Under the pieces are notes generated by a model, which was given only the letters and a program-made list of their open reading frames with translations, ran no database searches and had not been told where the DNA came from. From Verrucomicrobiaceae bacterium UBA2429 (GTDB lineage Bacteria; Verrucomicrobiota; Verrucomicrobiia; Verrucomicrobiales; Verrucomicrobiaceae), in assembly GCA_002343505.1 (NCBI GenBank), contig DDQZ01000036.1:18333-27795 (forward strand): 9,463 nt of DNA. The letters are read 5' to 3'. The translations under genes were made by a program, and so were the position numbers. Positions 1 to 7,900 of this stretch are shown here, one piece after another; within the stretch, counting starts at the first letter, position 1, and every line of letters begins with the position of its first letter.

Positions 1-532
1 CGCCGCCGCCGCCCGCGCCGCCGGAGCCGTCACCCCGTTCAAGCGCTCCGCGGAAAACGCCAGCGACCAGGCCACCACCACCGACGCCCTGCTCGAAGTC
101 ATCGCCCAATACCGCTCCGCCGGGCGCGAGTTCGAGTACATCTGCGGCATGTACGCCTCCGCCCCCCTCATCACCGTGGACCACCTGCGCGCCGGCTGGG
201 AGATCATCCGCAACGACCCCGCCGCCCAGACCGTCATGCCCGTCATCCGTTACGGCTACCCCGTGCACCGCGCCTTCGTCATCCAGCAGGGCCGCCTCCA
301 GCTCATGATGCCCGAGCACGGCTTCACCCGCTCCCAGGACCTCCCCGTCGCCTACCACGACGCCGGCCAGTGGTACTGGATGCGCGTCGCCGACTTCGAG
401 CGCGGCCGCAAAGTCTTCGCCGACCGCTGCCTCCCTGTCGAGCTCTCCGAGCTTGAGGTCCAGGACATAGACAACGAAGTGGACTGGAAGCTCGCCGAGC
501 TCAAAGCCCGCATCCAAAGAGGACTTCTCTAA
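1..532 (+). CDS. pseF: Pseudaminic acid cytidylyltransferase, 3' part (5' end outside window)
   Basis: The frame is open from base 2 to a TAA at 530-532, giving 176 residues; the first Met (149) is internal, so this is the C-terminal three quarters of a protein of about 230 residues. The family activates pseudaminic acid with CTP to give CMP-pseudaminic acid, the donor for glycosylating flagellins or surface glycans, in the cytoplasm. Seen in sequence: the D-x-A-T-T segment (about residues 22-27), the 'YICGMYASAPL' stretch, 'TRSQDL', 'YHDAGQWYW', and the C-terminal signature 'ELEVQDIDNEVDWKLAELK', which closely follows the end of Campylobacter PseF ('LEVQDIDTLEDLELAKLK') as I remember it. The N-terminal nucleotide-binding motif lies outside the window. 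CMP-sialic or CMP-legionaminic acid synthetases are relatives; the YHDAG and TRxQDL motifs favour PseF. It converges on the minus-strand operon ending at 816 and probably belongs to a glycan locus to the left. Confidence 0.86.
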   Translation, partial: AAAARAAGAVTPFKRSAENASDQATTTDALLEVIAQYRSAGREFEYICGMYASAPLITVDHLRAGWEIIRNDPAAQTVMPVIRYGYPVHRAFVIQQGRLQLMMPEHGFTRSQDLPVAYHDAGQWYWMRVADFERGRKVFADRCLPVELSELEVQDIDNEVDWKLAELKARIQRGLL

Positions 533-577
533 CAGGAACCGCCAGACCTTGTTTGGGAACGAGTACGGCCATGCCGC

Positions 578-692
578 GCGTCATCACGATTTTGTGAATC
601 CAATCCTGGAGTGCTGGAGATGTGGAATGATGGCTATTCAACGCCCAGCACTCCATGAATCCAATTGCTGGTTTCATCATTTGTGATGACGC
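578..692. repeat. Nested inverted-repeat element
   Basis: Outer arms GCGTCATCAC (578-587) and GTGATGACGC (683-692) are perfect 10-bp inverted copies. Inner arms TGGAGTGCTGG (607-617) and CCAGCACTCCA (645-655) are perfect 11-bp inverted copies around a 27-nt loop. TGAATCCAAT occurs as a direct repeat at 595-604 and 656-665. ATGCCGC occurs at 571-577, abutting the left outer arm, and again at 702-708, 9 nt beyond the right arm. The element is less GC-rich than its surroundings. It may be a small non-autonomous or REP/MITE-like element, or a transcript-end structure; the sequence alone does not decide. Confidence 0.65.
607..663. repeat. Octamer-period array folding back on itself
   Basis: On the plus strand TGGAGTGC, TGGAGATG, TGGAATGA and TGGCTATT follow without gaps from 607 to 638, an 8-bp period beginning TGG. 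On the minus strand the same style appears as complements of AACGCCCA, GCACTCCA and TGAATCCA at 640-663. The two half-arrays face each other and supply the inner stem of the larger inverted repeat. Confidence 0.55.
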
Positions 693-734
693 TTGGTATA
701 AATGCCGCTGGACCTCAGGCCAGGGCGCGCGGCA

Positions 735-748
735 CGTCGGCCCCGACG
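735..748. other. Short GC-rich hairpin
   Basis: CGTCG (735-739) and CGACG (744-748) can pair around a 4-nt loop. It lies downstream of the stop codon of the minus-strand operon. No T-run follows on either strand, so it is not a classical terminator; it could act as a 3'-end stabilising structure. Confidence 0.35.
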
Positions 749-774
749 CATCCCAACCGCCCAAACGCAGCCGC

Positions 775-794
775 TTTTGCCGCCCCGGGCAAAA
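775..794. other. TTTTGCC/GGCAAAA hairpin near operon end
   Basis: TTTTGCC (775-781) and GGCAAAA (788-794) form a perfect 7-bp stem around a 6-nt GC loop, 21 bp past the last stop codon of the minus-strand operon. The T-run is on the 5' side of the stem on both strands, the reverse of an intrinsic terminator. It is therefore recorded as a structure only, possibly an mRNA 3'-end stem. Confidence 0.4.
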
Positions 795-815
795 TCTGAT
801 GACAAGAGGCATGTC

Positions 816-3800
816 TCACGGCCTGCGCAGCAGTTCCACCGCGCTGCTTTCGGGATCGGCATCTCCGACGGCGTTGCTGATGGAGTGGCCGTGGCCGCCT
901 TTCTTCACGCCTCTCTGGAGCAGCACCCCGTTGAACGACGGCTGGGTGGTGGAGGCGGAGGGCCAGTTTGGGGTGAACTTGCCGCTAAAGAACCCAGTCT
1001 TCGGCGTCAGGGTGAGGGAGAAGGTCTTGTCGGTGGACGGGATTTTGGTGAAAATGTTGCCGCTGATGTTGAAATTGGTCTTGGTGATGGTTTCGGCGAG
1101 CCTGCCGCCGATGAAGGAGAGCATGGCGTTGCCATCAGGGGCAGGGGCCGGGAGATCAAGGCCGGTCTGCACATTGAGCGCTGCGAAATAGAGCGCACCG
1201 GTGGCGTCCACGCGGATGCCGTCAGGCCATCCATGAGTGTAAATCTGCGTGGCCAGCGTGGCGGTCTCGGTGACAGCGGGGCGCAGCCAGAGCAGGTCCT
1301 CGCCGCTGACATCCCCATCCGCATTCAGAGGGTCAAATACCAGCGTGCCGCCAAGGCTGCCGCCAAGCGCCTTGGTGGTGGTGCCGGGGGTGAGGATTTG
1401 GGCGAAGAGGGGGCTGGCGTCGCCGGCTACCAGGGCCGAGGCGGCGGCGAGTTTGGTGCCGTCCGCGAGTGTGCCTGCAACCTTGAGCAGGCCCGTGTTG
1501 GAAAGGATGAGGGTGCCGTATCCCGCGCCCTGTGGATAGGAAGTCAATGGCAGCGGCGGCTCCTGCGCTTTGGATGGCAGGACGAAGGTGAAGTATCCCT
1601 GGTTGATGGGCTGGCCATCCTTGGCAGAGCGGTTCAGGAGCGCGCCAGGCACGGGTGCTGTGGCGCTGTAGATGGCCGGGACGGCCTGGCCCTCACTCTC
1701 CTCCGCGCCGGAGGTCACCTGCAAGTGCAGCACGCCGGGCGTGTAGCTCATCGTCAGCATCCTGCCGGCAAACTCAAGCCCTGTGAAGGTGTCCCTGCCG
1801 ACTTTAAAGGTGACATTGCCATTGCCAAAGACGAGGGCGACAAACGACTGCGCGACGCCGTCCATGTGGATTTTGCCGCTCATGGAGCCGCCAGCCGTGG
1901 TGAGCGTTCCGCGCAGGAAGCCGACGGTAGAGTTCGAGATGGATGTGCTGTCGGAAGGGTGCAGCAAACCAAGGAAGTCGGCTTTGGCGCCAAGCCCCAG
2001 GAAGGGGTTCACGATGAAGACGGCGGTGACATCCGGCACGTCGCTGGCAGGCATGGTGAAGCGTGCCACATTGCCCAGCACAACAGATCCGGCTGGCAGA
2101 CCCGTCCAGTGGCTGAAGGAATGCCCCGCCGCAGGATTGGCTGTGATTTGCAAGGCGGTGCCGGGGACCACCATGGAGAGCTGCGGTGTGCCCGCGCGCG
2201 GGGAGAGGGTGGATTTATTGGCGTTGTTGCTCGCTGTCAGCGCGAAGGCTCCGGCCAGTTCCGGCGTGGCCCCGAGCGGTTCGGGCACGATGCGGTGCAG
2301 GGTCAGCCAGTATCTGCGGGTGAAGGTGAAGTTGCGCGTGACGGTGGTGCTGTTGCCGCTCAGGTCAAAGGCGGTGACTTCGAGGACGTTAGGTCCTTCT
2401 CGGGGCAGTATCTCCGCCGTGAAGGGCACTGAGGTGGGCTTGGGCGCGGGGGCGAGTGTGGCAAAGGTGGCTGGCTCGCCATTCAGGACGATCTCGACCC
2501 TGTCTATGCCGCGCGCGTCCCCGGCACTGCCCACGACGGTGTAGGGCTGGGGAAGGCTTAGCGCCGTTGTGGTGGCGGAGGGCTTGGATACCGTCAGCTT
2601 CGGCGCGAGTGTGTCCTCGGCCAGGATGTGGATAGCCGCCGTGGTGAGGGCCCCGGTCAATGCCGCCTCTGCGACTGGCGGGTGCAGGGTGGCGGTAAAG
2701 CGCTTGTTGGGAATGCGGGTTCCAGTTTTGGGATGCAAAGTCACCGTGACCATTTTGCTCGTCTCATCCTGGGCGAAATTCACCTGGGTCGCCGCGCCGT
2801 CCAAGTCCAGGTAATCGGTGCCCGCCAGCGCGGCTGCGAAGGGCGGGTTCGCGGTCTGGGAGGTGCCGTCGTTGGTGTGGAGGATGACCGATGCGGGCAG
2901 TGTCTCCGAGCGGGTTAGTGTGAGGATGACCTGCATGGCTCCCTGGCTGACGGTGTAAAGTGGCGCGCTGAAGGTGATGTCTAGGTTCGGCGGGGAGAAG
3001 TTGAAGACCTGGCTGCCGGTCTCAATGCCACAAGGGCGCGTGGCGGTAAATGTGACCGGACCTGACACTGCGGGGACGACCTGATGGCCGGCGAGGACGC
3101 CATTGACGAAATGCGCGGTCTCTCCCGCGCCGGAAATGAGGTCGCCAGGGTTGCCGGTGGTCAAATCCACGGTGCCGTCATAAGTTGTCAGGACATTGCC
3201 GCCGGAATCACGCGCGGTGATGTTGAAGGTGAAAGGCACGCCTTGCAGCGGCGGACTTGCGCCCTCCATGGAGAAATAGGCGAGGCCGGGGAAATTGGCG
3301 GTGAAATCCACCTCAGTCGCGGCTGCCACGACAAACTCAGCGGCAAAGGGCAGGTCCAGATTGAAGACTCCCAAGGGAGCCGCCGGGCCGATCAAGTCCA
3401 GCTCGAAGGAGGGCGCGCCTGCCAGGTCCTCGTTGGTTGTCCCGGCCGCGTTCAGGAGCCGGTTCACATCAAAGAGCGCCTTGTCTGTCTGCCCATGATC
3501 TCCCACCACGGCGAACAAAGGATACGGCGCCCCATCTTTCACGAGCCGCATCACCAGCCCCTGACTGCCCGCAAAGCAGCCTCCCGTGCTTACCAGCACC
3601 TGGCGTGACTCGACAATGAAGGCAGTGCTCCCCGGCGTGGTGATCTCAATCAAAGGCGCGGAGGCAGCCTCGTTGGCCAGGCCCGTTCCCGCGTCAAAAG
3701 AGCGCGGACGCGCATAGTATGTCGCACCCGGCTGGGCGCCTGTGACTTTGGTGAGCACGATGCCCTTGCTTTTCGTCAAGGCCTGGAGAGTCCGCCGCGC

Positions 3801-4082
3801 CTCCCGCTGGGCTGGCGTCTGGCCGACGGTGACGTCATTCATCTCCAGGGGAAAGAATTCCACGCCAAGTTCGCCATTGAGCGAGGCTGTGGCTGCCGCG
3901 TCTGAAAAGAGGTCGAGTCCGGGCCGGCTGCCGGTGTCATCCACCTGCCAAAAGACAGTGAATTGTCCGGCGTCCACATTGCCGGCCTTGCCCCCGGAGA
4001 TGGCGACCTGCGCGCGCGCGGCGGTCAAGCCCTGGAGCAGGCCCAGCAGGAGGACCAGAAAAAAGTGGGATGCCTGTTTCAT
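816..4082 (-). CDS. Secreted multi-domain surface protein (Ig-like, Calx-beta, InlB-type repeat)
   Basis: 1,088 residues from the ATG at 4082; a second ATG at 4112 gives 1,098 and overlaps the upstream stop (ATGA). I chose 4082 because 'MKQASHFFLVLLLGLLQGLTAARA' is then a clean signal peptide, although neither start has a visible ribosome site. Domains by residue: Fn3/Ig-like (about 30-150); an unassigned region to about 270; an invasin/filamin-type Ig-like domain (272-362); Calx-beta, a Ca-binding beta-sandwich family (368-490); another Ig-like domain, 'GPNVLEVTAFDLSGNSTTV' (492-588); a divergent InlB B-repeat with 'AGHSFSHWTG' (about 640-690). The C-terminal module (695-1060) has repeated units such as 'GFLRGTLTTAGGSMSGK' and ends near 'FNGVLLQRG', a style I associate with Verrucomicrobiota. 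No catalytic motif or sortase signal is seen. It is probably a structural or adhesive surface protein; exact function unknown. Last gene of the cluster. Confidence 0.85.
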   Translation of the reverse strand: MKQASHFFLVLLLGLLQGLTAARAQVAISGGKAGNVDAGQFTVFWQVDDTGSRPGLDLFSDAAATASLNGELGVEFFPLEMNDVTVGQTPAQREARRTLQALTKSKGIVLTKVTGAQPGATYYARPRSFDAGTGLANEAASAPLIEITTPGSTAFIVESRQVLVSTGGCFAGSQGLVMRLVKDGAPYPLFAVVGDHGQTDKALFDVNRLLNAAGTTNEDLAGAPSFELDLIGPAAPLGVFNLDLPFAAEFVVAAATEVDFTANFPGLAYFSMEGASPPLQGVPFTFNITARDSGGNVLTTYDGTVDLTTGNPGDLISGAGETAHFVNGVLAGHQVVPAVSGPVTFTATRPCGIETGSQVFNFSPPNLDITFSAPLYTVSQGAMQVILTLTRSETLPASVILHTNDGTSQTANPPFAAALAGTDYLDLDGAATQVNFAQDETSKMVTVTLHPKTGTRIPNKRFTATLHPPVAEAALTGALTTAAIHILAEDTLAPKLTVSKPSATTTALSLPQPYTVVGSAGDARGIDRVEIVLNGEPATFATLAPAPKPTSVPFTAEILPREGPNVLEVTAFDLSGNSTTVTRNFTFTRRYWLTLHRIVPEPLGATPELAGAFALTASNNANKSTLSPRAGTPQLSMVVPGTALQITANPAAGHSFSHWTGLPAGSVVLGNVARFTMPASDVPDVTAVFIVNPFLGLGAKADFLGLLHPSDSTSISNSTVGFLRGTLTTAGGSMSGKIHMDGVAQSFVALVFGNGNVTFKVGRDTFTGLEFAGRMLTMSYTPGVLHLQVTSGAEESEGQAVPAIYSATAPVPGALLNRSAKDGQPINQGYFTFVLPSKAQEPPLPLTSYPQGAGYGTLILSNTGLLKVAGTLADGTKLAAASALVAGDASPLFAQILTPGTTTKALGGSLGGTLVFDPLNADGDVSGEDLLWLRPAVTETATLATQIYTHGWPDGIRVDATGALYFAALNVQTGLDLPAPAPDGNAMLSFIGGRLAETITKTNFNISGNIFTKIPSTDKTFSLTLTPKTGFFSGKFTPNWPSASTTQPSFNGVLLQRGVKKGGHGHSISNAVGDADPESSAVELLRRP

Positions 4083-4108
4083 GAGGAAAAGGTGTGGCTG
4101 GGGTTGGC

Positions 4109-4906
4109 TCATTTCGGCTGCGCGGGCGGCGGGACGAGTTCTGGATCGAGTGTGACGGGAGCGGCGCCGCCCTGGCGGCCCAGGCCGGGCCTGCCATCGC
4201 GGCGAATGATGTCCTCGCCGCCGGCGAGGACGACGACGCGCTGGTAGCCCATGGCGCGGATGCGCTCGGCGGCGGCCAGCGCGCTCTGGTGGTCGTCATC
4301 CACGACGACAAAAAGGGAGGGGGCTTTGCTGAACTCACCCGCCTTGCCCTTGATGGCGCGCAGACGCGCGGAGGGGTTGGTCATACTGGTGGCCTTGGGC
4401 AGATTCTGCTGCCGGAAGGCGGCGAGATTGACGCGGGGCTTGCCAGCCACGGTTTGCGGTTTACGCGCATCCACGAGCACCACGCCTTCGCCCCTGGTGG
4501 CTTTCAACTCCTCATAGGTGATCGTTTTCGGCTGATCGGGTGTGACACGGCGGGTGTCAGCGGTGACGTTGGTGAAGGTTTTCCACGCGGCATAGCCACC
4601 CTCCAGGCCCTCGGCCTGGATGCCGGGCTTGGCATTGAGCGCGGCCACGCATTCCGCTGTGTAGGTGGAGCCAAGACCATCGCAGTAGGCGACCACGCGG
4701 CCCAGGGGAGGCAGGCGCTTTCCAGGCACGAGCTGGTGAGGGATGTTGATGGCTCCGGCAATATGGCTGAGCTGGTATTCATCCGTTGGGCGGAGGTCAA
4801 TGATGGTGACTTTCTCGCCGGTCTGGAGCATGGCGTCGAGCTGCTCGGGAGTGGCGGCGCGAAGGGCGCTGGAGGCCAGCAGGGAGAGGATGACGAAGGT
4901 TTTCAT
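4109..4906 (-). CDS. Secreted tandem rhodanese-like protein, second domain inactive
   Basis: 265 residues from the ATG at 4906; the alternative ATG at 4939 overlaps the upstream stop by ATGA and adds 11 residues. The 4906 start places 'MKTFVILSLLASSALRA' at the N-terminus as a signal peptide, cut near residue 17, so it should act in the periplasm or outside the cell. Domain 1 (about 19-112) has the rhodanese hallmarks: 'IIDLRPTDEYQLSHIAGAINIP', then 'VVAYCDGLGS' with the candidate catalytic Cys at about 75, then 'GLEGGYAAWK'. Domain 2 (about 128-240) keeps the fold markers ('VVLVDARKP', 'GYQRVVVLAGG') but has 'VVVDDDHQS' where the Cys loop belongs, so it is probably non-catalytic. A Pro-rich tail follows. 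Rhodaneses move sulfane sulfur; the substrate here is unknown. Its place between two large surface-protein genes suggests a role in their assembly or redox state, which is inference. Confidence 0.87.
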   Translation of the reverse strand: MKTFVILSLLASSALRAATPEQLDAMLQTGEKVTIIDLRPTDEYQLSHIAGAINIPHQLVPGKRLPPLGRVVAYCDGLGSTYTAECVAALNAKPGIQAEGLEGGYAAWKTFTNVTADTRRVTPDQPKTITYEELKATRGEGVVLVDARKPQTVAGKPRVNLAAFRQQNLPKATSMTNPSARLRAIKGKAGEFSKAPSLFVVVDDDHQSALAAAERIRAMGYQRVVVLAGGEDIIRRDGRPGLGRQGGAAPVTLDPELVPPPAQPK

Positions 4907-4935
4907 AATCCGGGCGCTAGGTTGAAGTTCGGGTT

Positions 4936-7900
4936 TCATGGCTGCCAGTCATTGACGGCGTTTTTCATGTCCACCAGCAGGGCGGTGACACGGGGGATGG
5001 CGAAGTTGGAGCCGACGGGCGCGCCTTCCTTGATTTCGACCGCGCGCCAGACGCCGGCCAGAGGATCAAGCATGCGCAGCGCGCCGATGTTGGCAGCGCC
5101 GACGGCGTTGATGAAATCATAGGCGGAGTAACCGACCGGGAAGGCACTGTAGCTGAGCACGTTCTTCCCGGCGGCGAGGTCCACCGGCGCGGCGTCCGCC
5201 TCGCCGAGTTCAAGCATGCGCGCCTGGTCAAAGCGGATCCAAAGGAATTCGCCCGCCGTGATGGCAAAGTCATCGCCTGTGGCGGCGTCTGCCTGCCAGG
5301 CGGCAGTTTCCGTCACTGGAGGCACTGCGATGGACTCGTAGCGTGTGATGGACTCCACGTTGGCAGCCTCTTTCCAGGCGGCCAGCAGCCCGAAGGCGGT
5401 GGGATAACGCGCGGCAAGCTCCGCTGTGACAACGACGGTGTTGTGATTGCGCATCACCGGCTGGAGGCTGGGCAGGAAGGATGCCTTGACCGTTTGCGCA
5501 CCCGCAGGCCCCTCCGCCCAGACGGCGTAACCATCCCCGAGTGCTCCCGGTGAGTGCCTGCCCTCGGCCTGGGTAAGCGGCACGCTCTCACCGCTGTCGA
5601 GGTCGAGCATGCGCAGGTTTTCGGTCTCGGAGCCGAGGGAGTCCTCCAGGTAGGTGAGCCAGTTGCCGCAGAGCACAGGGTTCACCTCGTTGTAAGCGGT
5701 GTCGGTCAGCCGCTCTTCGAGGCCTTTGCGCAGATCGAATTTGTAAAGCTCAAGCTGGATGTGGCGGTTGTCCTGCCAGACTATGCTGTGGCCGAAGATC
5801 GTTGGATTGTACTGGCCGGCGGGCTGCGTGGTGATGCGGCGCTTTTCTCCGGTCTCCAGATCGGCAAAATAAATCTCGCCCGGTCCGACATCCCGCCAGT
5901 CCTGCCAGACCACTCGGCCCGAGTGGATGGAAGGGGCGAGCTGGTCCTGCGTGGTGGTGTCCACAAAAAACACGGCATTAGTCTCGAGATTCCGCGCCTC
6001 AAGCTGCCAGGGCGCGCTGTTGGCGGGGGACGGGCGGGTCTGATAGACCATCCACGGCCAGTGGATGACGGGATTGATCTCATCCCGCGCGGGTGTGCTG
6101 GTCGCCGCGACCGGTGCGGGCATGGCGGCATCGAGGTCGGCATAAAAGACATCGTAAACGCCATTTTCGCCGCGTCCCTGCCAGGCGGCATAGCGACCGT
6201 CGGTGCGCGGCTTTTCCTGAGCCAGCGGTGACGAGGTCACATCCACCGGAGTGTCCGTCACGAGATTGCGCGCCCGGATCGCGGGCACGCCGTCCACCTG
6301 CCGCTGCCACACGGCCCAGGAGCCGCGCGCGTCCGGACGGGACGAGCCGGCGTCGCCGAGCTGGGTCTCGCCGGAGGAGAGCTTCTCGATGAAGACGAGG
6401 TCCGAATCATAGGAGACGCGGCCGAGCGTGTCGGTGAGCTTCAGGCGCACGGTGTAAACTCCGGGAAGCTGCGGCACACCCGCGCCGTTTTTTCCGTCCC
6501 AGACATTCGTCAAGGTCTGCCCGGCAATGTCCTCGTAATCCTGAGTCTTCACCAGCGGTAGCGAGGCGAAGTCGGAGCCATATGCCGGATCGTATGTCCA
6601 ATGAATGAAAGTGGCGGCGTTGAGTTCCTGCCAGATGCCGCTCCGCTTGCCACGAATGCCGAGCACCTGGTCGCCAGGATCAAGTCCCGTCAGCTCCAGC
6701 GGTGTGGCGATCGGCTGCTCGGCTTGATAAAAGGTGTTGTTCAGGTTCCAGCGATAGTCCGTGAGGTCAGCGCCGCCGGAAAAGGCCAGCGTGGCGGAGT
6801 TTTGGTCCGGAGTGGGGGTGGGCGGCACACCCGCGACATTCAGCAGCGGCGCTCCGGGGTTGACGGTCCACGCAACTTCCAGGGCATCGTCCTCGGGCAG
6901 GTAATCCCCGTATGTCGAGCGCGCGATGACGCTGACAGTGACCGAGCCGTTGAGACCGCTCAAAGAAATGGGCGTGGCCACCGGGCGCTCGGGACTCCAG
7001 GAGCCCTCGTTGATTTTGTAGCGATAAAAGTCCACGAACTTGCCCGACACGTTCAGCTCGGCTGCATTCAGCGGAGTTGGGGTCGGCGGCACGCCGCTGA
7101 TGCGCGGCCAGGCCGCCACGCCGCGGAAGATGTCCACCCGCCCGTCCGTGCGCACAGGATTCGGAGCCACAGTGAATTCCAATTCAGATTGTCCAGGCCG
7201 CACGGAAACCACGTTGGGCGAGCCCGGAAGGAAAAGATTGCCGACATTGACCGCATAGCTGGAGATGGAGGGGCCTGCACCGCTGATGGAGACGAGAGCC
7301 ACTTTGTCCTCCTCCACATTGCCCGCCGTGTCAGTGGCGCGGAAGGTGATGGTGTAGGTGCCGGAGGCGTTGATGGTGAAAGGCAGCGCGGGAATGAAAT
7401 TGCCGGCGTTGATCCGGTATTCGATGGCGACGGGGCTGGCGTCCTCGGAGGTGAAGAAGATCTGCGTGTCCCGCGTGATGTGGTGAATGCCGCCGCTCTC
7501 CGTGTGCTCGCCGGAGAAGCGGATGCGGGTCACCGGAGCCGTCACATCCACGCTGTCGAGATCGTAAGTCAGGCTGTAGGTGTATGCCGTGTTGTCAGCC
7601 ACTTTGTCGAAGATGTTCAGCCAGTCGAGCCGGACATTACCGATGCGGGTGTACTTGGTGTGCGTCCAATAGTTGTTCGCATTGAGCACCTTGCCGTCGC
7701 TGCGCACGACGCGGCTGATGGGCTTGCGGTTCTGGCCGGGGTCGGGGACACGGATGTAAATCCAGTTCTCGAAAGCGGAGACGATCTCCACCCGCACATT
7801 GTTGGCGCCGAGGGTGCCAGTGACGGCGGCGTTCTGCTGATGGTTGACCGGCAGGATGTTGCCCTCCTGGGTTTCATACAGCGCGTCGGGTATTTCGTCC

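Larger units (their letters stand above)
533..815. other. Intergenic region between convergent genes
   Basis: A 283-bp gap between the stop of pseF (+) and the stop of the minus-strand operon. No convincing gene is seen: the open frames crossing it are low-complexity shadows with no family resemblance. It holds a nested inverted repeat (578-692), a short hairpin (674-689), and two GC-rich hairpins (735-748 and 775-794). No stem followed by a T-run is visible on either strand, so any termination here would be Rho-dependent or rely on structure alone. Confidence 0.8.

Noticed and set aside
681..703. Promoter-like TATAAAT (697-703) with TTGTGA (681-686)
   Set aside because: The spacing is only 10 bp, and no gene follows on the plus strand; TATAAAT alone is not enough.
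775..794. Intrinsic terminator for the minus-strand operon
   Set aside because: The stem is real, but the T-run precedes the stem on both strands and none follows it, the reverse of a Rho-independent terminator.
501..812. 103-residue minus-strand open frame over the intergenic region
   Set aside because: It overlaps the end of pseF and runs through the inverted-repeat element, which by itself explains the absence of stops; the product resembles nothing known.
930..940. Dockerin or EF-hand-like stretch 'NADGDVSGEDLLWL' in the Calx-beta protein (about residues 920-933)
   Set aside because: Only one half-motif, and it fits the repeat pattern of the C-terminal module ('GTL.F...D..G..LLWLRP'), so a Ca-binding dockerin is not supported. 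The coordinates given are residue-style numbers; the stretch lies near 1285-1330 in the DNA.
702..2432. 576-residue plus-strand open frame opposite the Calx-beta protein gene
   Set aside because: It is composition-driven (runs of Gly, Arg, Ala), has no domain or signal peptide, and lies wholly antisense to a frame with clear Calx-beta, InlB and Ig-like domains.
4094..5122. 342-residue plus-strand open frame across the rhodanese gene
   Set aside because: Antisense to a gene with clear rhodanese motifs and a signal peptide; no family resemblance of its own.
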